Assembly (NCBI GenBank): GCA_964514215.1
Contig: CAZEPW010000013.1
Span: 1-64,000 of the forward strand
Direction of reading: 5' to 3'
Source: CAYQUC01 sp964514215
GTDB taxonomy: Bacteria > Pseudomonadota > Gammaproteobacteria > UBA6429 > Thiohalophilaceae
DNA: 64,000 nucleotides
In this document: piece by piece, positions 26,161 through 34,009 of the stretch
How positions within the stretch are numbered: position 1 is the first letter of the stretch
How the letters are laid out: each line of letters starts with the position of its first letter
The notes under the pieces: model-generated
Told to the model about the DNA's origin: nothing
The model's database searches: none
The model's input: only the letters and a program-made list of their open reading frames with translations
Position numbers and translations under genes: made by a program

Positions 26161-26922
26161 TTATTGTTTTAATCGATAGCCGGTTTTAAACATCCACCAT
26201 ACTATTAGTAAACAAATAGTAAGAAAAACAATAATCATTAGCAGGCTAAGCTCAACACTAACATCGGATACCTCAAAAAAACTCCAACGAAAACCGCTAA
26301 TTAAATAGACCACTGGGTTTAACATTGAGACAGTCTGCCAAGCGGGTGGCAGCATATCGATAGTATAAAAACTGCCGCCTAAGAAAACCAAAGGAGTGAT
26401 AATGAGCAGTGGAATTAATTGCAGTTTTTCAAAATTATCAGCCCATAAACCAATAATAAAGCCAAAAAGACTAAATGAAATACAAGTAAGAATTAAAAAC
26501 GATAACATCCAAATTGGATGTGCTATTTCAAGTGGTACAAAAAACCCGGCAGTGGCTAATATTATTAAGCCAATTATAAATGATTTGCTAGCAGCCGCAC
26601 CGACATAACCGAGTAGAATTTCAACAAAGGATATTGGTGCTGACATGATTTCATATATTGTTCCGGTAAATTTTGGGAAAAAAATACCAAATGAAGCATT
26701 GGATATACTTTGGGTTAATAATGCCAACATCATCAATCCGGGAACGATAAACAGGCCATATTCTACGCCCTCAACTTGTTCGATTTTAGAACCAATGGCC
26801 GAACCAAAAACAACAAAATAAAGTATGGTGGATATCACTGGTGAAGCAATGCTCTGTAATATTGTATTCCAAGTACGAAGCATTTCATATTTGTAAATGA
26901 CTTTAATGGCATAGAAATTCAT
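26161..26922 (-). CDS. yadH: ABC-2 type transporter permease (YadH-like)
   Basis: A 253-residue inner-membrane protein with six predicted helices and the ABC-2 motif region around ISFVEILLGYVGAAASKSFIIG. The length matches E. coli YadH (256). It pairs with the ATPase encoded 8 bases upstream to form an exporter of the NodJ/YadH branch. The substrate is unknown. E. coli yadGH is likewise a two-gene unit without an adaptor. Confidence 0.88.
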   Translation of the reverse strand: MNFYAIKVIYKYEMLRTWNTILQSIASPVISTILYFVVFGSAIGSKIEQVEGVEYGLFIVPGLMMLALLTQSISNASFGIFFPKFTGTIYEIMSAPISFVEILLGYVGAAASKSFIIGLIILATAGFFVPLEIAHPIWMLSFLILTCISFSLFGFIIGLWADNFEKLQLIPLLIITPLVFLGGSFYTIDMLPPAWQTVSMLNPVVYLISGFRWSFFEVSDVSVELSLLMIIVFLTICLLIVWWMFKTGYRLKQ

Positions 26923-26930
26923 GGTGTTTA

Positions 26931-27854
26931 TTATTTATTGTTAACTAAATTGATAAAAATGTCTTCTAATGAGCTTTGTGAAGTATTAATGTCTTTTAAT
27001 AATATACCGTTATCACTTAATGCGCGAAATAAATCTGCAATTTTGGATTGTGCTTTATTTGAATCGTAGGTGTATGTCAATGTACGGCCATCAGTTGATA
27101 AGACTAAATCCCAATGAGATAAAATTGGGGGCAGTGTGTTAATGGCTTCATCAAGCTCAATACTTAATTGTCGTTTACCGAGCTTTTGCATTAAGATATT
27201 TTTATCTTCAATTAGCAATAATTCACCATTGTTAATGATACCAACGCGATCCGCAATTTCTTCAGCTTCTTCGATATAATGCGTTGTTAAAATAATAGTA
27301 ACACCCGATTGGCGTAATTTTTCAACGATGCCCCACATGTCTTTACGCAAGGCAACGTCAACGCCTGCGGTAGGTTCATCCAGAAATAAAATTTTGGGTT
27401 GGTGTGATAAGGCTTTAGCAATTAAGACCCGACGTTTCATGCCACCAGATAATGTCAGCAAGGTGCTGTGTTTTTTATCCCATAATGATAAATCTTTAAG
27501 TAATTCCTCAAGATAATCGTCATCGGATTTTTTGCCAAACAAACCACGACTAAATGAAACTGTGTCCCACACCGTATCAAAAGCTGCCAGTGTTAGTTCT
27601 TGAGGAACCAGACCGATTATTGCACGTGTTTTTCGAAATTCGCCCACAATATCAAAGCCTGATACTTTGACTGAACCTGCGCTGGGATTAACAATGCCAC
27701 AAATGCTCGATATTAAGGTGGTTTTTCCTGCACCATTAGGGCCGAGTAATGCGACAATTTCGCCGGGGTAAATATCTAAATTGATATTTTTAAGCGCTTG
27801 AAAACCACCGGCATATGTTTTTGATAAATTATTAATTGATATAATTGCTTGCAT
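26931..27854 (-). CDS. yadG: ABC transporter ATP-binding protein (YadG-like)
   Basis: A 307-residue ATPase (308 in E. coli YadG). Walker A is GPNGAGKTT, the signature is LSGGMKRR, Walker B is ILFLDEPTAGVD and the switch His is in TTHYIEEAEE. The conserved GLVPQELTLAAFDTVWDTV region and a C-terminal extension (about 225-307) follow the CcmA/NodI/YadG branch. It forms a two-gene operon with the permease gene 8 bases downstream. Confidence 0.9.
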   Translation of the reverse strand: MQAIISINNLSKTYAGGFQALKNINLDIYPGEIVALLGPNGAGKTTLISSICGIVNPSAGSVKVSGFDIVGEFRKTRAIIGLVPQELTLAAFDTVWDTVSFSRGLFGKKSDDDYLEELLKDLSLWDKKHSTLLTLSGGMKRRVLIAKALSHQPKILFLDEPTAGVDVALRKDMWGIVEKLRQSGVTIILTTHYIEEAEEIADRVGIINNGELLLIEDKNILMQKLGKRQLSIELDEAINTLPPILSHWDLVLSTDGRTLTYTYDSNKAQSKIADLFRALSDNGILLKDINTSQSSLEDIFINLVNNK

Positions 27855-27954
27855 AATAAATTGAGGTTATCACAATTTGCTATTACAAACTAAAAATTAA
27901 ATTGTAAAGAGTATTAGAGCCTCTCTAATTTATCGTGAGTTTTAATTCGATATT

Positions 27955-28863
27955 TTAAGCAACTGACGATACAAAATCAGGTGATGCTTGATAACAACGA
28001 CCTTCCACTAGGTCGACGTGTTGATCAACAGCTTTGGTTATGAAATCAATAAATACTCTGACACGCGCGGTAGCACGTAAATCTTCGTGGGTTAATATCC
28101 AAATTGCACCGCAGTCCATAGATAAAAGCTCTAAACGAACTAGGTTTGGAACGTTATCGGCCATAAAACAAGGTAACATAGCAATACCCATTCCCGATTT
28201 TACAGCCTCCAATTGGGCCAGTAAATCATCTGCAATATGTGCTGTTTGAGCTAGTGCGTATTTGCTCTGTTTATTCCAATTGTATTTTGAAGATTGTTCG
28301 TCCCAACTAATCCATTGCAATTCATCCAGCTGATCCAAGTTTTTATTTGCCAAATATTGATGTGAGGCATAAACACCCTTGGCAGGTTGTAATATTTCTC
28401 GTCCAACAAGATAATCCGGTGGGTTGGTTGTTAATCGAATTGCAACATCCGCTTCACGTTTTTTTAAATTCAAATCTTCATTTGAAAATACCAATTCTAA
28501 ATTAATGCTGGGATAGAGCTTGGTAAAACTGGAGATATCCGGCATTAATAAATGTGTGGCTAAAACCGGTGGCATCGTGACTCGTAAAGAGCCGTGCAAT
28601 TGTGAATCACGGCCAATTACTTGACGATCTATTTTTATAACTTCTTCTTCCACCTTTTGTACCGACTTTAACATTTCTTCGCCGACTGAGGTTAATAGAT
28701 AACCACTGCTTAAACGTTCAAATAATCGTACGCCTAATTTTTTTTCAAACGCTGAAAGCCGTCGAGTAACGGTTGAATGATTTACAGCTAAATCTTGTGA
28801 TGCTGCGCGAATTGATCCTTTACGTGCAACGGCTAAAAAAAATCTTAAATTATCCCAATCCAT
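27955..28863 (-). CDS. LysR family transcriptional regulator
   Basis: A 302-residue regulator. The HTH is at residues about 4-62 (WDNLRFFLAVARKGSIRAASQDLAVNHSTVTRRL), followed by the effector domain. The WDNLRFFLAVAR start puts it in a subgroup shared with the gene at 53427. It is not divergent from an obvious target: the next upstream gene (29026) runs in the same direction, and the ABC exporter lies downstream after a 100-base gap. Its target may therefore be distant or itself. Confidence 0.9.
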   Translation of the reverse strand: MDWDNLRFFLAVARKGSIRAASQDLAVNHSTVTRRLSAFEKKLGVRLFERLSSGYLLTSVGEEMLKSVQKVEEEVIKIDRQVIGRDSQLHGSLRVTMPPVLATHLLMPDISSFTKLYPSINLELVFSNEDLNLKKREADVAIRLTTNPPDYLVGREILQPAKGVYASHQYLANKNLDQLDELQWISWDEQSSKYNWNKQSKYALAQTAHIADDLLAQLEAVKSGMGIAMLPCFMADNVPNLVRLELLSMDCGAIWILTHEDLRATARVRVFIDFITKAVDQHVDLVEGRCYQASPDFVSSVA

Positions 28864-29025
28864 TTATATCCCCATCCATGTTTATCCCTAATCCCAGATT
28901 GTATTATTACATTTAACATTTAAAATTTTCAAGTAATGCTAAAAAATACTGTTAAGTATTAATTTACTTATAAAAAATATTGAACTTTCGATTTGATCAG
29001 TTGTCAAGACTGATTATTTTTAATT

Positions 29026-29733
29026 TTAATCTGCACCATTATTTGCTTGCAAAATACCCATTACAGCGATGTAAATAACAGCAATAGCGCTAAATAAATA
29101 AAGCCATTGATCGTGAATTAATGATGGGTAAATTTGTGAAAGAAGAAGCATTACAACCCAAAATAACAACATGAAAATTAAAAAATATCGAAGCCAATTT
29201 AGTGATATATTTTTAGAATGGCTGCGTAGTAACTTAAAATATAAGAAAAAATAAATCACAAATTGAATGCCACTGCCTATCACAAAAAATGGAAAAATAC
29301 TGTGGAATGGTTCAGGTAACAAATGGGCGCTAAAGTTGTTTTGTAATATTTCTAATTTGATATTGAATTCGAGAATATAAAAAGGCACTAGCATTAAAGC
29401 TGCAATTGCAGCGGGAATAAAATGTTTATATATTTGGTGGGGTGCTTTAGGTGCTTGTGTTATATAAAAAATATACAAATACAAGCTGGGTGGAAAAATA
29501 AATTCAAGTGCCAATATAGAGCCAATTAAATTGGTAACATAACGAATATAGTTACTGTCGATTAAAAATTGATGGATTACAGTAAGGCCGATGGATAATA
29601 CGAATATTGCCAGATAACGATTGGCCGGTTGATTATAGTGACGGGTAAATAATACTAGGCTTAATATTATGGCGAGCAAACCTGGAATAAGCAGTACCAA
29701 AGAAAAATTGTTTATAATTGTAACAACGGGCAT
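29026..29733 (-). CDS. Multispanning membrane protein resembling a 7TM sensor module
   Basis: A 235-residue protein with seven predicted helices, beginning about residues 10-28, 40-55, 65-82, 105-122, 143-163, 178-196 and 205-225. The layout and segments such as LARHYNQPANRYLA-like RHYNQPANRYLAIFVLSIG resemble the membrane half of 7TM-AraC sensor-regulators. No DNA-binding domain follows the stop, so it is either a stand-alone membrane sensor or a truncated form. I cannot assign a function. Confidence 0.6.
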   Translation of the reverse strand: MPVVTIINNFSLVLLIPGLLAIILSLVLFTRHYNQPANRYLAIFVLSIGLTVIHQFLIDSNYIRYVTNLIGSILALEFIFPPSLYLYIFYITQAPKAPHQIYKHFIPAAIAALMLVPFYILEFNIKLEILQNNFSAHLLPEPFHSIFPFFVIGSGIQFVIYFFLYFKLLRSHSKNISLNWLRYFLIFMLLFWVVMLLLSQIYPSLIHDQWLYLFSAIAVIYIAVMGILQANNGAD

Positions 29734-29808
29734 TGTCGATAGTAATTTAGCTTATACTAGTGAGAATTATTTTGTTTATTTCTTCAATCATTATGGTCAA
29801 GATACAGC

Positions 29809-30006
29809 ATGAAAAATATAATTATTCTGTCAATAATACTGGGTTTACCTGCATGCAGTAACCAGCAGCTTTATAATATGGTTAATGGTCGAGCCAAACA
29901 GCAATGCTATCAATTACCACAGTCTGAGGTTAATGACTGTATTGAACGAAATAATGATAACTATAATGAGTATAAGCGAAAAAAATCAGAAAATAGTGCT
30001 GATTAA
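29809..30006 (+). CDS. Small lipoprotein
   Basis: A 65-residue protein with a short hydrophobic leader and lipobox LPAC (lipidated Cys16). The mature part is polar, with QCYQLP and DCIERN motifs giving two further Cys that may form one disulphide. It is divergent from the membrane protein gene at 29026 and overlaps the end of the convergent DUF2132 gene by four bases. No family was recognised, but the lipobox and the Q-C-Y...D-C-x-E pattern recur in small gammaproteobacterial lipoproteins. Confidence 0.65.
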   Translation: MKNIIILSIILGLPACSNQQLYNMVNGRAKQQCYQLPQSEVNDCIERNNDNYNEYKRKKSENSAD

Positions 30007-30221
30007 GCAATCAGCTTTAAATAAAGTGCTTCAACTTTTGAGCGTGCCCACGGTGTTTTGCGTAAAAATTTGAGGCTTGATGAAACACTCGGATCATTAG
30101 TAAAACATTTAATATTAATTTGTTGCCCCAATTCTTGCCAACCCAGTTTTTGTTCTAATTCAGTGATTATCATTTTTAGGGTAATACCGTGCAATGGATC
30201 TTGCTTAGAGCTGTTAGTCAT
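30003..30221 (-). CDS. VF530 family (DUF2132) small DNA-binding protein
   Basis: About 72 residues from the ATG at 30221, where the family normally starts. The sequence carries the highly conserved segments DPLHGITL, LGWQELGQQINIKCFTNDPS and SSLKFLRKTPWAR. VF530-type proteins form a compact three-helix fold, and DNA binding was inferred from the structure. The start codon overlaps the stop of the RRM gene in the sequence ATGACTAA, so translation of the two is probably coupled. Confidence 0.88.
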   Translation of the reverse strand: MTNSSKQDPLHGITLKMIITELEQKLGWQELGQQINIKCFTNDPSVSSSLKFLRKTPWARSKVEALYLKLIA

Positions 30222-30465
30222 TTGGTTTTGGCTCGGCTTTTTTGACGCGTATTTTATTGCCGGCAATAGACTGGCCATTTAGCATTTTCACTGCTGCTTT
30301 TGCATCACCGGTTTTTGGCATTTCAACAAAACCAAAACCCTTGGATGCGCCGGTTGTTTTATCCATAACAAGTGTACAAGATTGCACTTTGCCATGCACT
30401 TCAAACAGTGTTTTTAGCTCAGCTTCTGTGGTGCTACGGGCAAGATTACGTACTAAAAGTTTCAT
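30214..30465 (-). CDS. RNA recognition motif (RRM) protein
   Basis: About 83 residues from the ATG at 30465; a longer frame upstream lacks homology. It is a single RRM with RNP2 LLVRNL near the N terminus and RNP1 KGFGFVEM near residue 45. The C-terminal tail is basic (RVKKAEPKPND). Bacterial single-RRM proteins of this kind bind RNA and are often cold-induced. GGTAA lies just upstream of the start. Its stop overlaps the start of the DUF2132 gene by eight bases, so the two proteins are probably made together. Confidence 0.92.
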   Translation of the reverse strand: MKLLVRNLARSTTEAELKTLFEVHGKVQSCTLVMDKTTGASKGFGFVEMPKTGDAKAAVKMLNGQSIAGNKIRVKKAEPKPND

Positions 30466-30664
30466 GAGTTTACCAAATTGTCTTAATGTAACCGTCATTA
30501 TACGATACAAAGGCTGTTGATGTGTCATAGGTTGTTAATAAAACAGTATTTAACCCGATGTTTGGCCAAGCAGTCGCGGGTTATATTCCGGACTCATGCA
30601 CATTCGATAATAACGATAATACGATTTTAAGCAGCCCTTTTCCAAACTTGGATATATCTAAGGT

Positions 30665-31030
30665 TTAATTTTGCGGCATAAGTGGGTTGCAATTTTGTAT
30701 GACAACTTTTCCTTGTAGCATATTACCTTTGGAATATTCATTAAAAAAACAGGTATTGGTTTTTGGATCGTAATTTTCTATCCACAAGTTTTCATCTTTC
30801 CACGTTGCGCCAATGTGGCGTTGCCCGGCTGGCACTGTCAGTGACATGACACCACCATATTTTTTAACAAAAATTTGTTGGAAGTGAAAATAATAGGCTG
30901 TCCAACCAATAACAAAAACAACGGCTGCTGCAATAAGTGAATATTTCCATTGTTCCAGTTTATAACCCATAAAAAATAATATTGAAACAATAATGGCAAA
31001 TAAAAATATCCAATAAAAATAAGTAATCAC
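30665..31030 (-). CDS. Hypothetical membrane protein
   Basis: A 121-residue protein with two membrane helices (about 5-21 and 30-49) and a C-terminal soluble domain of about 70 residues, which is probably periplasmic. It includes SLTVPAGQRHIGATW and two Cys (NTCFF, QNCNP) that could form a disulphide. No family was recognised. RBS-like AAGGAG lies upstream. It is followed (downstream on its strand) by the RRM gene after about 200 bases in which I see nothing. Confidence 0.65.
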   Translation of the reverse strand: MITYFYWIFLFAIIVSILFFMGYKLEQWKYSLIAAAVVFVIGWTAYYFHFQQIFVKKYGGVMSLTVPAGQRHIGATWKDENLWIENYDPKTNTCFFNEYSKGNMLQGKVVIQNCNPLMPQN

Positions 31031-31094
31031 GTTTTTCTCCTTAACGCATGGCTATAGTATTTATATCTAATAATAGCAAATTTGAGAATTAAAT

Positions 31095-31310
31095 CTAAAC
31101 ATATTGCCCAACACACCAACTTGATGACCAAGTCCATTGAAAATTATAAGCTCCAAGCCAGCCACTGACATCCACAACCTCGCCAATAAAGTATAAGTTT
31201 GTTTGTAAGTTAAATTGCATGGTTTTTGAAGAAAGCTCGTTGCAGTCCACGCCACCTAATGTTACTTCGGTTGTTTTCTGAATAGATACTGGAAACTTGT
31301 CATTTTTGTT
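31095..31310 (-). pseudogene. C-terminal remnant of a BaiN/HI0933 family flavoprotein
   Basis: Reading the minus strand gives an open stretch of about 70 codons ending at 31095 that matches the C terminus of the intact flavoprotein at 34010: 41 of 58 residues agree, including GGVDC, LSSKTMQ, LYFIGEVVDV and YNFQW. The first 330 or so residues, including the FAD-binding N terminus, are absent, and a stop lies just upstream in frame. It is a decayed fragment, not a gene. The sequence is related but clearly not identical to the intact copy, so it is not a recent tandem duplication. Confidence 0.85.
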
Positions 31311-31544
31311 AATTAATTATTATGTAACAATTATTCTATTATTAGAGTTTGTCGTTTTATAAATAATAATATAAAATCAATTCTAAATTATAGTTACATT
31401 GCTAATGTGTAGCTTAGTTTTTTTATTTTAATGTCTTGTTTTATGTTAGGTTTGTTTTATTACCTTTAGCTAAAATGTTTTCACAACGTTTTACTATACG
31501 TTTTCTTTTAAAAAAATTATCTGAAACAGAAAATTAATTAGCAA

Positions 31545-31566
31545 GATATTGACCGTTATCAATATC
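31545..31566. promoter_or_regulatory. FNR/ANR-like dyad upstream of the prenyltransferase gene
   Basis: GATATTGA and TCAATATC form a perfect 8-base dyad with a 6-base spacer. Its core TTGACCGTTATCAA differs from the FNR consensus TTGAT-N4-ATCAA at one base. The TTGACC in it could also act as a -35 box, with TAATAC 16 bases further on as a weak -10. It lies 48 bases before the ATG at 31614. Oxygen-responsive control is an inference from the match alone. Confidence 0.45.
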
Positions 31567-31613
31567 AATGTAATACTCTCGAAAGAGACCTAATATTATC
31601 AACTGAGAATATT

Positions 31614-32504
31614 ATGAATTTGAAATCGGTATTTCAAACTTTCCGTCCGTCATTTCTTATTTTAACACCTGTTTGTATTTTCTTGGGTATAAGTACATCA
31701 ATCTTAAGTCAATCGTCTATAAATTTCTTTCTGGTTTCTCTTGTTTTGATTGGAGCGATCGCAGCGCATATAAGCGTTAACACACTTAACGAATACTTTG
31801 ACTTTAAAAGCGGTTTGGATTTGAAAACCAAAAAAACGGCATTTAGTGGTGGTAGCGGTGCATTACCTTCCAGACCTGAAATGGCAAATCTGATATTAAT
31901 TATTGGTCTGGTATCGTTGATAGTGACAATCATCATTGGTATCTATCTTGTACTGGAGCGTGGATTTTTAATTATACCTATCGGCGTAATTGGTATAGTA
32001 CTAATAATTACCTATACACAATGGCTTAACCGTTATCCTTTTTTATGCCTAATTGCACCGGGTGCAGGATTCGGCATTCTAATGGTAGTCGGCACTCATG
32101 TAATATTAACGGGAGAATATTCTTTGTTACCTTGGCTGGTATCACTTGTACCTTTTTTTCTGATTAATAATCTTCTGTTGTTAAATCAATATCCTGATAT
32201 ACAAGCAGATGCCAGTGTAGGTCGAAGGACTTTTCCAATTGTTTTTGGTCTAAATAAAAGCAATTTGGTTTATGCTATATTTACAATATTAGCTTATTTT
32301 TTAGTTTTACTTTTTATTAGTAAAGACTATATCCCGATTCTGAGCTTAATCGCTTTAATTCCAATGTCATTTTCATTGTTCTCACTTTTTGGTGCAATTA
32401 AATACGCATCAAAAATTGCTACAGTCCCCCGTTATTTAGCTACAAATGTGGCTGCGGCAATATTAACGCCTATGTTACTTGGGATTTCAATCATCAATGG
32501 CTAA
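31614..32504 (+). CDS. UbiA-family prenyltransferase (MenA-like)
   Basis: A 296-residue membrane enzyme with about nine helices. The first Asp-rich motif is N59-E-Y-F-D63...D69, with the spacing found in MenA, and the second is DIQAD in NQYPDIQADASVGRRT. Such enzymes attach a polyprenyl chain to an aromatic acceptor; MenA uses 1,4-dihydroxy-2-naphthoate to make demethylmenaquinone. No other menaquinone genes are visible, so the acceptor is uncertain. Its stop overlaps the start of the transporter gene in the sequence ATGGCTAA, which couples the two. An FNR-like box lies upstream. Confidence 0.85.
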   Translation: MNLKSVFQTFRPSFLILTPVCIFLGISTSILSQSSINFFLVSLVLIGAIAAHISVNTLNEYFDFKSGLDLKTKKTAFSGGSGALPSRPEMANLILIIGLVSLIVTIIIGIYLVLERGFLIIPIGVIGIVLIITYTQWLNRYPFLCLIAPGAGFGILMVVGTHVILTGEYSLLPWLVSLVPFFLINNLLLLNQYPDIQADASVGRRTFPIVFGLNKSNLVYAIFTILAYFLVLLFISKDYIPILSLIALIPMSFSLFSLFGAIKYASKIATVPRYLATNVAAAILTPMLLGISIING

Positions 32505-33879
32505 CTTGAAAATTTTTTTATTGGCTTATTGTTCTTTTTTCAGAATCAGCCTTTACCTGATACTGGCATCATTACTTGCAGTAAGTATGTATTACTTAAC
32601 GCTGGCTCAAGGATCGTTAATCGCTGGTGCATTGGCGGTCACGGTATTTGCTGCAGTATTATGGATCAGCGAGGCACTGCCACTAGCCGTTACTGCATTG
32701 TTGATTCCTGTTGGAATGAGTGCAGTAGGTGTCTTTGAAGCCAAAAATGCATTCATTGCTTTCGGCAACCCGGTATTATTTCTGGTGTTAGGTGGTTATG
32801 CTTTAGCTGTTTCGGTTGAAGCCAATGGCATTGATCGTTGGCTTGCACATCGTATCTTATCTATGGCAGGTACTAATACTTTCAAACTATTTATTGCTTT
32901 CATGCTAAGTTCGGCATTGCTCTCAATGTTGATATCCAATACCGCTACCACGGCTTTATTTTTGCCGGTAGTACTGGGTATTGTTAATCATAATCAGGTT
33001 AATACCAACCTCTCGCGGGTTTTGTTATTAGGCGTTGCATATGGTGCGAGTATTGGTGGCGTGGCTACATTAATAGGCTCACCACCTAATGCTATTGCTG
33101 CAGGTTTACTTGATATTAGCTTTTTAAAATGGATATCCTATGGTTTGCCAATCAGTATCACGATGCTTATTGTTGCAATCCCAATCCTGTGGTGGACTTA
33201 CCATCCAGAACAAAAACAGATTAATATAAACTTGGGTGATGATGTTCCACTGTCAAGCAATGGCAAACTAACAATGATGGTCATTGGCATCACATTGATG
33301 TTATGGTTGTTCGGGCCGGTACTGGGTGAATACTTAGTATTACCAGCGTCCTTGTTCAACTCGGCAGCTGTAGCAAGTTTTGCAGTTGCCTTGTTGATCT
33401 TGACTCGTAGTGTTAAATGGAAAGTTCTTGAAAAAGGAATTCACTGGGGAGTGTTAATTTTACTTGGTGGCGGTTTAAGCTTGGGCCATGGTTTAACCGA
33501 GTCTGGAGCAGCAAACTGGTTAGCTGGTTTGTTAACTTCGAGAGTTGGCGAGTTACCTTTATTCATGTTACTGATGTTATTGGTCACTATCGGCGTATTC
33601 ATCACCGAGTTAATTTCAAATACCGCGGTAACTGCAAAACTCGCTCCCATCCTTATTGGTGTTGCATTGCAGCTGGGTCTGGAAGCAGATAGTTTGGTTG
33701 TGCCAGTTGCGATAGCCACTTCCATGGCATTTATGTTACCCGTCGCCACACCACCTAATGCTCTGGTGTTTGATAGTGGCTATGTCACGCAACAAAATAT
33801 GATACGAGCAGGATTTCGTTTGAATCTGGCAGCCATTATGGTCATTACAATACTGTTTTACTTTGGAATTGCAGGCTAG
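32497..33879 (+). CDS. DASS/SLC13 family sodium-coupled anion transporter
   Basis: About 460 residues from the ATG at 32497. It has around eleven membrane helices and two inverted repeats, each with the family's SNT signature (ISNTATTAL and ISNTAVTAK). The sequences GSPPNAIA and ATPPNALV follow each repeat. Members import C4-dicarboxylates, citrate, sulphate or phosphate with Na+. The start overlaps the prenyltransferase stop by eight bases, and both genes lie inside the segment bounded by the flavoprotein fragment and the intact flavoprotein. A TTG start 18 bases earlier is less likely. Confidence 0.9.
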   Translation: MANLKIFLLAYCSFFRISLYLILASLLAVSMYYLTLAQGSLIAGALAVTVFAAVLWISEALPLAVTALLIPVGMSAVGVFEAKNAFIAFGNPVLFLVLGGYALAVSVEANGIDRWLAHRILSMAGTNTFKLFIAFMLSSALLSMLISNTATTALFLPVVLGIVNHNQVNTNLSRVLLLGVAYGASIGGVATLIGSPPNAIAAGLLDISFLKWISYGLPISITMLIVAIPILWWTYHPEQKQININLGDDVPLSSNGKLTMMVIGITLMLWLFGPVLGEYLVLPASLFNSAAVASFAVALLILTRSVKWKVLEKGIHWGVLILLGGGLSLGHGLTESGAANWLAGLLTSRVGELPLFMLLMLLVTIGVFITELISNTAVTAKLAPILIGVALQLGLEADSLVVPVAIATSMAFMLPVATPPNALVFDSGYVTQQNMIRAGFRLNLAAIMVITILFYFGIAG

Positions 33880-34009
33880 ATTGAGCATGCTTATTGCAGC
33901 TCCTTTACTACTTACTCGAAAATAGTAATGTTAAATGTGATTTTCGGTTTAATAAAGAAAGTAAGCAAATTAAATCTCAATTGAAAAATAATAATTGACC
34001 TTAATCACT

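Noticed and set aside
31067..31255. 62-residue minus-strand frame at the flavoprotein remnant
   Set aside because: It is the out-of-frame shadow; the correct frame gives the BaiN-like C terminus ending at 31095.
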